The translations under genes were made by a program, and so were the position numbers. A model generated the notes under the pieces. It worked only from the letters and a program-made list of their open reading frames with translations, searched no databases and had not been told where the DNA came from. Below, in pieces: positions 23,059-35,114 of a DNA stretch of 64,000 nt. Position 1 is the stretch's first letter. Each line of letters opens with the position of its first letter. The DNA comes from Stichopus chloronotus (taxonomy: Eukaryota > Echinodermata > Holothuroidea > Aspidochirotida > Stichopodidae): contig SFZH01000041.1 of NCBI GenBank assembly GCA_021234535.1, positions 1-64,000 on the forward strand, in the 5' to 3' direction.

Positions 23059-23348
23059 CTAGAATGAATGTTGTTTTATTATTTTTTTGGGACGTAAGAC
23101 ATTCATTGGCTCTTGAGGCAGGATGTCATACGACATAGGTTTTCTACCGCTTGGTGTTGATATACCTTCATTACAAGTATGAATCCTGGGCATCTTGAAA
23201 GAGATTTTACTGTTGAATTTTGACCTAGGATGTTTTGACTCCCTGACCATTTCATGAAGATGCCGAAACATTTTCTGATGTCCGTTACATGTGTAGACAT
23301 TCGGATGTTGGGTATACCAGTCTTCATTGTGTTTCATGGTTTGTCCAG
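23059..23348 (-). CDS. Candidate terminal exon with YxxL motif (intact copy)
   Basis: The acceptor TTTGTGACAG is followed by a phase-1 frame of 95 codons and TAG. The product is hydrophilic, basic and Cys-poor, with DWYTQHPNVYTC near the start and KPMSYDILPQEP near residue 75, a YxxL site. There is no signal or membrane segment, so it would be a cytoplasmic tail if joined to a membrane exon. An AATAAA lies just inside the stop. By strand and position it would end the Ig gene that starts at 37,660. The equivalents at 38,273 and 51,544 are broken, leaving this the only open copy. Confidence 0.45.
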
Positions 23349-23540
23349 CTGTCACAAATATTAGTGTAATATAATATTGTGTAATGATATAGTACTTCTT
23401 ACTTTATTATGTCATACAATATCACACGAGAAATATGGTCATAAGGGATATTGACTTTATCTCTCACATATCATTATTAAACGAGCATGTGAATTTCATT
23501 TTAAAATGAAAGAGAAATATATTAAGTATTTGATGGATAC

Positions 23541-23588
23541 TCGTCGAAGGGTCATAGGATCTTGTAGTATAAGATTCAGTCGGTGTAA
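23541..23588 (-). CDS. Candidate 48-nt phase 1-1 micro-exon, unit 1
   Basis: On the - strand, AG at 23,589-23,590 is followed by 48 nt encoding VTPTESYTTRSYDPST-like sequence (phase 1 in, phase 1 out) and a GTAT donor. It lies about 190 bp upstream of the terminal exon and matches its phase. Three further copies or partial copies keep the AG, the length and the peptide. The donor here is GTATCC, weaker than the GTATGT of the other copies. Confidence 0.4.
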
Positions 23589-24408
23589 CTGCCTACTGAT
23601 GCAAAGAAAAAGATGAAGAAAATAGTTGGTAAAAATAAGAGAAATAAAGTGGCTATCACTTCTTACACAGCTTTCAAGCTAAATAAACCGGGATTTTGAC
23701 AACTTTATGAATTAGAAGAAATAAACACAATATATGTGATAGAAAGGAAGAACTAAAAGTGTTCTTCATATTGGAAAGTAGAATTCCAAATAACTCAGTT
23801 AAACAAATTTACCCTTTGTTTTCGTTGATGTTATCTAAGACAAAATTTTGTATATGCTTCAACCTTTTGTTCTTTAAATGTTTTCAACGTTTTTTTTTAT
23901 TTATCAATTTTGAAAAAGTACATACTTTAAGTAAAGAAAGAATTTATAAAAGAAATGAAAAACAGAATGAGGAATGATGCATGATTATATTGGTAGTTGT
24001 TGGACACTATTTTTGTCACATATGATTGCTGAGTCACATATTCCTCTTAAAAAAATTAAAAGTATTCTTGGGTCAGAGTAGACTATGACATGTTACTGAA
24101 ATTCACACGATCTATTGGGTAGTGTTTTTAAAATGTATGTTTAATGGAGAGAAATTTTCGTTTGAGATATGAGACGCAGATACTGCAAGTTGTGTTTTTT
24201 TTTTCCTTTGTTGAAACTAAACTATGTTGAGGGGGCAGGGAATCTATTGGGTGGCGAGTATATAAGGATTGGATGGCCTGAAATTTGAAAAAGAAAAAAA
24301 AGTTAAGCTGAACCTACGGAGGTTCCGCGTTTTTCTGGGAGTTTACAATTAATTATAATTGTGGCAAGGAAGTGTTACAGATCGTCAAAGTTAAATTTGT
24401 AGCAGGTT

Positions 24409-24636
24409 ATGTGTATGCTAGTTTCACTCGGAGAAAGCCGTGTGTTCCTCCAAGCAGAAGGAACGTCAGTGAATCGGAATACTAAGTGCTCTCTTGGTTT
24501 AGCTCTACGTGTACCAAAGTATTTAGCCACCGAATTGGAGACCGGAATTTCAGGAGTTGAAATTTCCGAAAGAATTTTACTTTGTAACAGGAGGGCAATC
24601 CACGAAGTGGTATTTCATTGCTATGGTTGTCCATAA
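24409..24636 (+). CDS. Small conserved ORF, copy 2
   Basis: A 75-codon frame collinear with 9,811-10,038, with several replacements (for example Q to E and P to S near the C-terminal half) and no frameshift. Function unknown. Confidence 0.2.
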   Translation: MCMLVSLGESRVFLQAEGTSVNRNTKCSLGLALRVPKYLATELETGISGVEISERILLCNRRAIHEVVFHCYGCP

Positions 24637-24927
24637 TCATTCGCTCTTCCACATGCATGTATTATAGTCGATCGAGCGTTTGATCGAAAACCCAGCCCTT
24701 CACATTACACACAGTGCATGAGTACATGTAGGTAGGTGCAGCATACTCGACCGTGGAGGTGTAAATAACGCGCAAGCGTTGTGTAAATGCAGCAGTCACC
24801 CGTTAAAGTACATATTCCCATGCATATCGTGTGTGCGTGTGTGATCTTTTGATTTCCTTTATTTCTCAAAACAGCGCGCCGCCACTCTCGGCGTTTTGTA
24901 ATAGTTCTAATAAACACGTCACAATTA

Positions 24928-25320
24928 TTATCTGGGCTAGATGAGATATTGTAGAGGGCTAGATGAGATATTGTAGTCACTTGGCTAGTGGAGCTACATA
25001 TTGTACTGTGCACCCATGGGAGAACGGTTGCCATGGAAACGCTTGGAGTGTATGAGTAGCGACACCCCGGGGGTACCCTATTGTAGAATGACCATGGGTA
25101 CAGGAGGGTCCTGTTGGGTGGTATAAATGAAAACGTGTCCGTGCCAATGCGTGTGTGTGTGGGTGTGTGTGTGCGCGTGTGAGTGTGCGTCCGGACCTGC
25201 CCAAATTTTGGTTTTTCCAGAATAGTTTAAAAAGTATATGAGCGATAAGGTTGAAACTTGGTAAGGTTGTGCATGATGCCAATATGTGTGAGATGTATAA
25301 TCTGGTCAAATTTGCTGATT
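24928..25320. repeat. Cassette 3 head and TG microsatellite
   Basis: The same CCATGG-containing head as the other cassettes but with a short internal duplication of GGGCTAGATGAGATATTGTA at its start, then a TG/CG run at about 25,150-25,200 and the first divergent monomer. Confidence 0.75.
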
Positions 25321-27605
25321 TTTGAGAAAAAAGCCAGTTTTGCCCTAAAATTGGCTTTTCCAGCATATCTTGAGAAGTATTTGAGCATTTAATGCAAATG
25401 TTACTTACCTGAGAATAAAATATTCAAGATATATCACTTTTGTATTAAAGAGAGTGAAATTTGCTGATTGTTTAGAAATAAAAATTGCCCCAAAATTTGT
25501 ATTTCCACCACATCTTGAGAACTATTCGACCAATTAACTTAAATTTTTATAAGTACTCACCCGAGAACATATTGTTCAACATAATATTACTGTAATGATA
25601 AATCCAGTGAATTTTGATGATTTTTGAGGAAAAAAGCCAATTTTTGCCCCCAAATTGGTATTTCCAGCATATCTTGAGAACCATTAGACCAATTAACTTA
25701 ACGTTTTGTTAGGAATTACCTGAAAACACATTGTTCAACATAATATTACTGTAATGGTAAATCCATTGAAATGTGCTGATTTTGGAGGAAAGAAGCCAAT
25801 ATTGTCCCGAAAGTTGTATTTCCAGTATATCTTGAGAAGTATTTGAGAATTTAATGCAAAATTTTTGCAAGAACTTACTTGAGAATCTAATATTCAAGGT
25901 ATATCCTTTTGTATTAAAGAGAGTGAAATTTGCTGACTTTTCTAGAAAAAAGTCAATTTTGCCCCAAAATTTGTATTTTCACTATATCTTGAGAACTATT
26001 AGACCAATTAAGTTAAATTTTTGAAGTACTCACCCGAGAACATATTGTTCAACATAATATTAGTGTAATGATAAATCCAGTGAATTTTGATGATTTTTGA
26101 GGAAAAAACCCAACTTTTGCCCCCAAATTGGTATTTCCAGCATATCCTGAGAACCATTACACCAATTAACTTAACGTTTTGTTAGGACTTACCTGAAAAC
26201 ACATTGTTCAACATAATATTACTGTAATGGTAAATCCATTGAAATGTGCTGATTTTGGAGGAAAAAAGCCAATATTGTCCCGAAAGTTGTATTTCCAGTA
26301 TATCTTGAGAAGTATTTGAGAATTTAATGCAAAATTTTTGCAAGAACTTACTTGAGAATCTAATATTCAAGGTATATCCCTTTTGTATTAAAGAGAGTGA
26401 AATTTGCTGACTTTTCTAGAAAAAAGTCAATTTTGGGCCAAAATTTGTATTTTCACTATATCTTGAGAACTATTAGACCAATTAAGTTAAATTTTTGTAC
26501 GTACTCACCCGAGAACATATTGTTCAACATAATATTAGTGTAATGATAAATCCAGTGAATTTTGATGATTTTTGAGGAAAAAACCCAACTTTTGCCCCCA
26601 AATTGGTATTTCCAGCATATCCTGAGAACCATTACACCAATTAACTTAACGTTTTGTTAGGACTTACCTGAAAACACATTGTTCAACATAATATTACTGT
26701 AATGGTAAATCCATTGAAATGTGCTGATTTTGGAGGAAAAAAGCCAATATTGTCCCGAAAGTTGTATTTCCAGTATATCTTGAGAAGTATTTGAGAATTT
26801 AATGCAAAATTTTTGCAAGAACTTACTTGAGAATCTAATATTCAAGGTATATCCCTTTTGTATTAAAGAGAGTGAAATTTGCTGACTTTTCTAGAAAAAA
26901 GTCAATTTTGCCCCAAAATTTGTATTTTCACTATATCTTGAGAACTATTAGACCAATTAAGTTAAATTTTTGAAGTACTCACCCGAGAACATATTGTTCA
27001 ACATAATATTACTGTAATGATAAATCCAGTGAATTTTGATGATTTTTGAGGAAAAAAGCCAATTTTTGCCCCCAAATTGGTATTTCCAGCATATCTTGAG
27101 AACCATTACACCAATTAACTTAACGTTTTGTTAGGACTTACCTGAAAACACATTGTTCAACATAATATTACTGTAATGGTAAATCCAGTGAAATGTGCTG
27201 ATTTTGGAGGAAAAAAGCCAATATTGTCCCGAAAGTTGTATTTCCAGTATATCTTGAGAAGTATTTGAGAATTTAATGCAAAATTTTTGCAAGAACTTAC
27301 TTGAGAATCTAATATTCAAGGTATATCACTTTTGTATTAAAGAGAGTGAAATTTGCTGACTTTTCTAGAAAAAAGTCAATTTTGCCCCAACATTTGTATT
27401 TTCACTATACCTTGAGAACTATTAGACCAATTAATTTAAATTTTTGTAAGTACTCACCCGAGAACATATTGTTCAACATAATATTACTGTAATGATAAAT
27501 CCAGTGAATTCTGCTGATTTTTTAGAAAACAAAAGCCAATTTTGCCCCAAAATTGATATTTCCAGCATATTTTGAGAACTATTACAGGTGTAGACCAATT
27601 AAGTT
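25321..27605. repeat. Satellite array with 474-bp higher-order repeat
   Basis: Monomers of about 158 bp of three types alternate, giving a higher-order unit of about 474 bp. Equivalent positions recur at 25,709, 26,182, 26,657 and 27,131 (steps of 473, 475 and 474). The higher-order copies are nearly identical to each other, whereas monomers inside one copy differ strongly. This points to recent amplification in this unit only. The 62-codon - strand frames here are by-products of the repeat. Confidence 0.88.
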
Positions 27606-27618
27606 ACAAATCAAATGA

Positions 27619-27758
27619 ATGAAAACCCAGAAGCACATTCTCCAAAGCAAAAACCACGCACACACTCCACAACAGAAACCTACTTCACACACCCTGAACA
27701 CTTCTAGTACAAAAAATATGACCAAAACCTCACAACGAAATGACAAATTACCTTACAA
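27619..27758 (+). CDS. Candidate Thr/Ser-rich exon in the insert, copy 2
   Basis: 46 codons and phase-2 GTAAGT donor, same length as copy 1 with two visible replacements (S to N and Q to K). See the 11,134 entry for the reservations. Confidence 0.25.
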
Positions 27759-28128
27759 GTAAGTAAACAGACAAAACATACGCAAACAGCAATGGCGAAC
27801 TCATTTCAAACGTGTACTCTCCAAGCACATCACGAAACTGGGTAATGGCAGAATATTTAAATATGTGCACCCTCCAAGCCCGCCCCGGAATTGCGCAATG
27901 CACACTGCCACGAACAACGAAAACCTAACTTCCAAACACTCACAGGCAACGCTGTAGAGAACAGGCCTAACGTAAGTGAAAGTATAATAAGGAACCACAA
28001 TGAGTGTATGGCAACTGCAACGAGAACCACCCGCCCAGGGACACGCACCAACGAAGGGTGAAAGTAGTAATAAAGCCTAAAAAATAAATCAAACTTTACA
28101 TCCCGAAAGGTGTACGAAATACTTACAG

Positions 28129-28193
28129 ACTGTGATAGTCGTAAGAGAAGACTTTCTGAGGAAGATGAACTTGAATACCATCAAACTTGTTGA
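28129..28193 (+). CDS. Candidate short terminal tail exon, copy 2
   Basis: The frame after ACTTACAG reads CDSRKRRLSEEDELEYHQTC then TGA. The basic cluster and length are conserved with copy 1. Confidence 0.22.
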
Positions 28194-28416
28194 GGCGGAA
28201 CAACAAGCGAACTGTAAACTAAACGATTATAGCAAGTCTAGCAAACATGGCGAAAATGGGGGCGCTCCTCGAATATAAGCAAAAAAGAATTCCAACACAA
28301 GAGTGAAATTTGATGACTTTAAAAAAGAAAGAAAGAAAAAGCCAATTTTGCCCCAAAATTTGTATTTCCACCAGATCTTGAGAGCTAACCAAGCATTATA
28401 CGCAAAATTTTGCAAG

Positions 28417-28653
28417 GCCGATCCTGTGAACACATTTATGAAGATACAGTATATTACTCCAATAGTAAACGGTTGAAATTGCATGATTGTTTGGTAACAA
28501 ACTTAGAGCCAGCATCTGGGTCAATCATAGACACCACCTTTTCAACTTTAGCCAAAACATCTTTAGCAGAACTGACCCCTGTGGATAATATCTTTTATGA
28601 GAACATTATTTTTAAGTCAAACACTAATTTTAGCAGACCCAGGTCCTGCACAG
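28417..28653 (+). CDS. Candidate phase 1-1 exon with ITIM-like motif, copy 3
   Basis: 237 nt: the same exon with an in-frame 3-nt insertion (SGSIID), again with the GTAAAT donor. The distal Tyr motif is IFYENI and still fits the ITIM pattern, while the two proximal YxxL sites are lost (YSNSKR and HDCL). Confidence 0.33.
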
Positions 28654-31475
28654 GTAAATAGGCGTCTTATGTGCAAAAATATTTGCCACTCATGTACAAC
28701 CAGTTCCTCAAACTAGGTCTCTGTGAGATTTGGTTGCAGTAAACTGTTGCAAATCCCTGCCCTGCATTTAAATCAATGCATGTTGGCGATGAGATACGCA
28801 ACTCCGTGGATTGCCCTCTTGTTTCCATAATCACTCACTCCCCACATGATTGCGTATGTTGAACTATTAGTTCACATTGTATGGAAAAGCAAAAATATAA
28901 TAACCTATATTGCACCTTGTACTAGCAGAACCTACCGTACTGTATTATGTGCGATATTTACCTATGACGCCACCAATCGGGTTGACACTTCATATCATAA
29001 TCAGGAACCTAAAGATCAAGTTTGAAGTTCATTAGACTTACTGTCTGGAAGGAAATCGCGAACCATTTTTTTCAAAACATTTTGCCAAATGAAAAGAAGT
29101 GTATGAAGTATGAAAAGAAATGTATGACTGAAATACCGAGGCGACTGTTCAGATTTCAACTCTCTAATTCTCAATCAAAAAGCTTTACACAGGGTAAAGA
29201 AAGAAAGAAAATGAAAAATATCGTAAACGACATGAAAAACCACAAAGAGTAATAAATAAACGACGAGAAAACAAGTAAAATAGGAAAAAAAAAAAAACAA
29301 ATAACGGCACACCCGGACAGTTAGATGAACGCAATATCGACGACACGTGTTTCACGAAACGAAGATAATATTAACTACTTTGAAACGCAACGAGATTAGC
29401 ATTAGAACAGGAGGAAAAACCTCACCAAACCTTACCAAACATTGGGAAATTTAAATGTTTGTACTTTTTTTTCTACTCATGCAGACTCTATTAGCTGATT
29501 TACCAAGTCATTGTTAAAATCTTTCATCGTCAAGAGAAATTTATCTACCATAATGGTGTCAAAAATTCCTTAAGAGCATCGAACATGTTGCTCCTAAATC
29601 CTACTATTCAAAAATGATTTCACTCGTTAACCTTAGATCATGACCTTTGACCACTGACCTTCAATTTTGATGGGAGACACACCTTCACAACATGGGTCAT
29701 CAACCCACCAAATTTGACCTTCATCGACACTGCTGTCTAGGAGGAGTTGAGGATGTAAACTTTTAGTGTCAGATTTGCTCCTCTGACCTTAAACTTTGTC
29801 CTCAAAACCCCTATAAGCATGATGCCGATCATGTTTTTTTGGTTTCGTTAACATTTATTTGAGTCATAAACACAGAGTATATGCTTAAGAAAGAAAAGAT
29901 AAACAAATGACTCTCGAGGAACTCGGAGGAAGTTCCATGGAGCCTGCAGTATCAGTCATCCTTAAGCAAAAAAACAAACACAAAATACACAGAACGGAAG
30001 ACACAAGGGAAGGAAAAACAAGGGAAGAAAAGAAGAAAAGATCACCTGCGTTTGCTCTTTGAAAATAATATCAGAGATTTAGACAAGCTTAGACAAAATT
30101 GAATTATTGTGGGAAGGGAGTTCCAAAAGTGTGAGTATGTTGCGAAAATGTGAGTCGAAACGCAGGGGTAGAGAGGGAAATTCTGCCACGGGTTAGGTGG
30201 TATGGGTTTCAATTTCCGATCTGAAGAAAATGTCTAAATATATTTGAAAGAGTAGAACCTTATTAGCGGTGAAATAACGATTAAGCCTGGGCTATCGGCT
30301 GAAAAACCTGGTTTTCCAGTCGATAAACTAGGTTTGTCAAAACAATTTTGATTATCGGGGCTTATCGGGCGATAAATGCAGATAGAATCAGTGTATTGAC
30401 CAAAAAACTGTTTTTTATAAACTCTTATCCCGCAGTTATACCTCGATAAAGTTGAATTATCGGTTTTAAAACCTGGATTCTGCCATTTGTGTTCATTGGG
30501 CTTGCCCTACGTATCTACACCGTGATAAATTTGCAACAGGCCACGGTTGCCGGTACGTCAGCTGCAGAGATAAAATTGGCTTATGTCAACAAAAAGCCAT
30601 TTCCCTAAAGGTAAGATAAGAATTTCATTTAGGACACCTGCACTGTGTTTTTGTTTTTTACATTTGACAGCGAAAACAGAACAAGTTGGTGTAATAAAGC
30701 GGCCATAAAAAGGACAATGCATTTTTTGTGTAATTCAGTGCTTATCAATTGTAATATGCTTAGCTAGATTAGTACAGGAACCACTTAAGGAGTGAACTGT
30801 CTTGGTTTGTTCTAACTATGTAGTAGATTTTCAACAACCACTGACCGAATTTGAAATCACCTCGAAGACAGAAAGAATTCTTCCTTTTCAAAATCCATCT
30901 CCATCTAAACTAATGCATGTATGCACAGTGGGTTTCCCTAATCTGCAATTCAAATGCTCATTGCACGCGGGCAGATAGTGTCCCTTTAAGGTCGACGATA
31001 ACAACGCGCAAAACGTAGTATAAAACTCGTGACAAACTCTGTGCCGACTGTACTCTCCGAGAGTGCCGTAATTAAGTACTCTGTGAGTGAGGTCGGCGGA
31101 GAAGTCTGAACCTACCTTAAGCCGTTGGTTACAGGTGGTTTGTGAGCGTAACCCGGGGCAGGTTCTTAGGGTTTTTAGTGAGTAACTGTGCACCAATCTG
31201 TCGTTAATCTTTGATAGTGCTCACTGTCAACCCCATCCCCTCCCCGAGATCCATGGCTTTACCTTGGATCCAACTTTTCCGCCGACTCGATACAGGAACG
31301 GACAACATGATGAGAATTGTCAATAATTAGTTCTCCTAATTGTGACAATCAAGTCTTAGCGCCTAACTCTTGACAACTACAAATTTGTACGGCGTGTACA
31401 ACAGAGTACGTACGTACATTACTGTCAAGACACCGAAAAAAAGTGAAGACAGAAACGAATACTTGGGAAAAAAAC
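28654..31475. other. Spacer of unit 2
   Basis: No supported coding exon. It includes the internal deletion junction at about 29,612, a TGACCT-rich stretch (29,620-29,740), a second copy of the foldable repeat (about 30,270-30,490) and the GC-richer block (about 30,950-31,200). Confidence 0.5.
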
Positions 31476-31712
31476 ATGAAAATCGAAGTAAATCGGAAAC
31501 GAGCAAATGGTTCCAAAAACAATGGCCATTTATATTACACATACTTTACTAGGTTTGTGAATGTACCGTCTTGTGAACAATCTTCTCCCAGGTACTTATG
31601 TAATCCCTTTAAGTGTAATTTTGAAATATATGATTATGCAACTGGTAATGCTGCCTTAATTCATAATTCCAGAACTGAACTTGGAAAAGTGTATATTATA
31701 TACTGGTATTAA
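31476..31712 (+). CDS. Conserved 78-aa ORF with three cysteines, copy 2
   Basis: Identical in sequence to the unit 1 copy. Function unknown. Confidence 0.28.
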   Translation: MKIEVNRKRANGSKNNGHLYYTYFTRFVNVPSCEQSSPRYLCNPFKCNFEIYDYATGNAALIHNSRTELGKVYIIYWY

Positions 31713-32465
31713 GTTTTATTAAGGAAAGTACTACAGTTAACATTTTTAAGAAAATTCTTAAACTATACCTCATTCAAACTCCTTTGATCTTTTTTTTCTC
31801 TTTCCTAGCACTGTGGCTTGACTTCGTATCAGTTTCTCTTAAACTTTTTTGGTCTCCGTTCGTCTCAGTGTTATACTTCATGCTAACCTTCTATTTTTAT
31901 TTTTAATTCTTTAGAAGTTTTCTATCCTACTTTGTAATACAATTGTACTATTTACAGATACACACTGAGTTGATAAATGAGTGAATGGAATTCACTACAC
32001 TAGCTATTTGTTCCTAAAATGCTTTCCATCATTTACTTTTAACATGTTTACATGGAGAATCTCCGCCTTCCTCCTCTTCTTGACTACATATTTTTCATCT
32101 TGGTTTCGTCTTTTGACTGGGCCAGTAAAGCTATACGTCCTTTTCATCTTCCTGGAAGATCTCCTGTCAAGAAGAGAGGTGAAAAGTTTTGTTGAGCATC
32201 TTACAATTCACACATCTTGTAGGTTATATTTAAAGGTTATGTCGTCTTTCTGGAGGTGCTGTGCCCACCCACTCGTGTCCTCCTGTAAGTCACCTACACC
32301 CTCTGTATCTCTCTCGCTCTGAGGAACCAGCCCCACCTTCGTTTCTAGCCATATCCTGATCTCTCTGTCTCGACTCAAATCCTGACCGTTCCCCTATCAC
32401 TGGGGCATCATATCAAACGTAGGAGTTTCTTTATGCAATCGATTTGTTCGAATTATTCCTTCGTC

Positions 32466-32608
32466 TTAAGTAGATTGGTGTCCCGATATGTTCCAGAATC
32501 GAAGCACGGTAGTAACCATCGAGTTGGCCCTGGTATCGGTGTCACTGCGATATCTGTCGACTCTTGTCAGGTGACATACTCTTCCATGACATTGCCATTT
32601 CTTGTTAT
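32466..32608 (-). CDS. Candidate - strand phase-1 exon with stop, unit 2
   Basis: The same 143-nt frame and strong acceptor as 17,342-17,484, with no difference visible in the coding part. Confidence 0.25.
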
Positions 32609-34896
32609 CTGAAAGAAACGCTAGAAAGGAAACGACATACTTGAAATTATCTTTCACTATTCAATTCCTTCCCAGCCGTATTCGCCCAAGTTTTCCCACT
32701 CCTTTTGGTCTATACTGGGTACTTGTTTCCATTCTACTCTCCCCGTGACTTATTGTGTCCTCCATTTTATCGTAAGGACTAACACCTAATGCTTCATCAG
32801 GACACAGACCACATTTTCCTGTGTCAAGAATCGAAAATTCATCCGTGAAACCTTTTTTTTTTTTTCATTTTCTTCAACCATTCGTAGGTACTCTCCGCAC
32901 AGTGTCGTTCACACTATTCAGGAGTTCAAAAGGTCGTTTCCACGGTGCATTCACGGTTTTTTTGGCCAGATTTCTATATACCAAAACTAGGTAACCTTCT
33001 ACAAACCCTTGTAAAAAAAAAAAAAATCACTAATTTCTCGTTAGTCTTTGACGTAAGTTCTCTACGAATTCTGGGTACTTAACTTAGTGTCAACTCTTGG
33101 AAAGGGCCAAATGCAATCGAAGGGGATGTTTCCATTTGTCACCCATACATGATGTCGGCAGCACGTAATCATGTGGTATCGTCCACTGCTGAGTTTTAGG
33201 TCAAATACTCAAGCAGGTGAGTCACCGATCCCTATCATTGCATTTTGGGGAACCACACGCAGATAGCATCGATTGAAGTGTTCTGAAAAGCCTTCCTAGC
33301 AGTTTGGCTGATGGAAAATTGTTCTGGTCCTTAACATGCCCAATAGCTGACACATGTGCTAAATTGTGTTTTCATGTAAGAAATTAAGCTCTCTGGGAAT
33401 GCCCAAACGGGCTAATAATTTCCTCTACAAATTTTCTATCAACGATGTTGAATTTTGTGTTCTTTATCACTACAGTCTATAGGTACATTAAGAAAATTAG
33501 TTGCTGTAGCTCTAACCCGTGTGTTGTTGCCTTCTTTCGTAAAAGGCAGAGATCCCATGATGACAACCGCAACTGTACTTAGAGGTTCGTGTAGTATTTT
33601 AGTTTTCATTTCTTCCTCAGTCCCGTTTCTTTCCTGGACAGACAGAGATTGAACTATATGTATATACAATTGAAAATATGTATTGTATCGTATAAAATTG
33701 AAATATGTATACAGAACTATGTATGGCACTTTGCGAAACAATGCTATACATAGTTTTGTAAGATATTTGAGTACCACTTTTCTCGAATTCGGTGAACGGT
33801 TTTTCTGGCCATGGGATGGTAAGAAGGAGGAATCGGGAATTAAAAAAAAACCAAAAGCCATTTGTTCGTTTAACGTTTTCTCATTCCTCATTGGATTCGA
33901 ACTTGAGATATAATTTTCGGATAGGTACATCTTCCCACTGACGCCAGTAGTCTTGAATTGTACGTCTGTCGGTAGGTACTCCCTCCGAATTCACACGTTG
34001 CCCTCTAATTCACGTAGTTATTTTGGCATTTTGTTGACTAGATTACTTTAGTCATGTAAATAACACTTGTCGGCCAAGCGGCCTCCAGACACTTCACCTA
34101 CTATGTACTAACTATATGCACGTCTAAGATAATAAAGTGGTTTTCGAGTTATCAGTCCCGTTAGGAAGGTTCGATCCAAGTGTGACAGAAGCCTGTACAG
34201 ATTGTGCTTCGAGACTTCAGTGCAGATGAACCTATCTGTGTTTTCAGAGTTTTACTTCATCATTTAAAGGCAACCAACTGTGGTAGGGAAATGCCAAACG
34301 CAATCAGTTACAGCAAGCCACAACATCGATTGTCTAGACATACTTTGGTACCAAGATAATAAGATACTAAGATGGCTAGGTATACATCGGAACTAGTGCA
34401 TCTTGCAAAAAAAAAAAAAAAATCCTGAGTACACGGTCTGAGGTAGCTTCAACAGCTAACTCAGGTAGCGTCACAACGGACGAAATTTTTCGAACCACTA
34501 GACGGCACTTCTCCGCATATGTCATAGCCACTAGAAAATAACATTATCTAAGACCTATTTTGCAGAGAATTTTCATATCCACCTCCAATTTGTCTGTTGA
34601 TTTCAAGTGACGGTGAATAACTGCTATGCTTTCTTGGAGAGTCTGAAGTTTGAAGGGCCATCAAAAAATGTCAAGACAAATTTCATATTCATGTAAGCCT
34701 ATCTGAAACGTGAGTGCAAAGTTCTCTTACAGGTTTTGTGACACATGATCTTTTTCTCTACTTCCTCTTCCGTGAAAGACTGACCTAAAATAAGGGTAGA
34801 TGATTACACGACTTAGCAGTATAGCTCATATTCCAGCTTCAAACTAAGAAAAAAAAAAGAAGTTTTCCTTACCTTGCGGTAACTGTGCGTTTCTTC

Positions 34897-35114
34897 CTAG
34901 TACCTCCTTCTTTCTAGTACCTCACTTAATGTAGGTGTTACCCGTATGGGGTTGCTTCGTATTTGCAGAATACCTACATGACTTTCCTTTGCTCGTTTGG
35001 GTTGCGTCTGTCGGTCAAAGATCAAAGTGTATGAAGAAATCACAGCAGTACGAAGTGAGTGACCCAGATAGCAGGAGGTAAGATGAAAGCAAAACCCCGG
35101 AAAGAACAAACCGA
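34897..35114 (-). CDS. Candidate exon downstream of Ig exon, unit 2
   Basis: A 218-nt equivalent of 19,774-19,991, with acceptor CAACCAG. Ends in LERRRY and a stop, with a few replacements (Q to H, R to K, K to E, P to T, A to V). Confidence 0.3.

Larger units (their letters stand above)
9455..24059. repeat. Direct tandem unit 1 of the Ig gene array
   Basis: Homology to units 2 and 3 begins at AGTATTCTTGGGTCA (about 9,458; again at about 24,062 and 39,870) and is collinear along the unit: small + strand ORF, satellite cassette, AT-rich spacers, TGACCT-rich stretch, 78-codon ORF, candidate - strand exons, Ig exon, leader exon, terminal exon, micro-exon. Differences are single substitutions plus a handful of large indels. 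Period to unit 2 is about 14.6 kb. Confidence 0.85.
27606..28300. other. Non-satellite insert, second copy
   Basis: Homologous to 11,121-11,814 at high identity and likewise flanked by satellite. Contains second copies of the Thr/Ser-rich ORF and the RKRR tail-like ORF, and on the - strand a hydrophobic frame near 27,857-28,051. Confidence 0.6.

Noticed and set aside
25709..27319. Four near-identical 62-codon - strand frames
   Set aside because: They are the same stretch of the 474-bp satellite read four times; frame openness follows from the repeat, and there is no start context or domain.
25321..27605. Regular repeats resembling a CRISPR array
   Set aside because: Units are about 158 bp, adjoining and diverged, with no unique spacers; the genome is eukaryotic.
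27857..28051. Hydrophobic - strand frame (VVLVAVAIHSLWFLIILSL)
   Set aside because: Starts only at TTG, has no matching exons, and overlaps the + strand candidates in the same insert; left as a note in the insert entry.
33439..33633. - strand 64-codon frame after a strong CTGTCCAG acceptor in unit 2
   Set aside because: Units 1 and 3 have an in-frame TAA and are open instead in a different frame; the phase does not fit the Ig donor. Not consistent enough to annotate.
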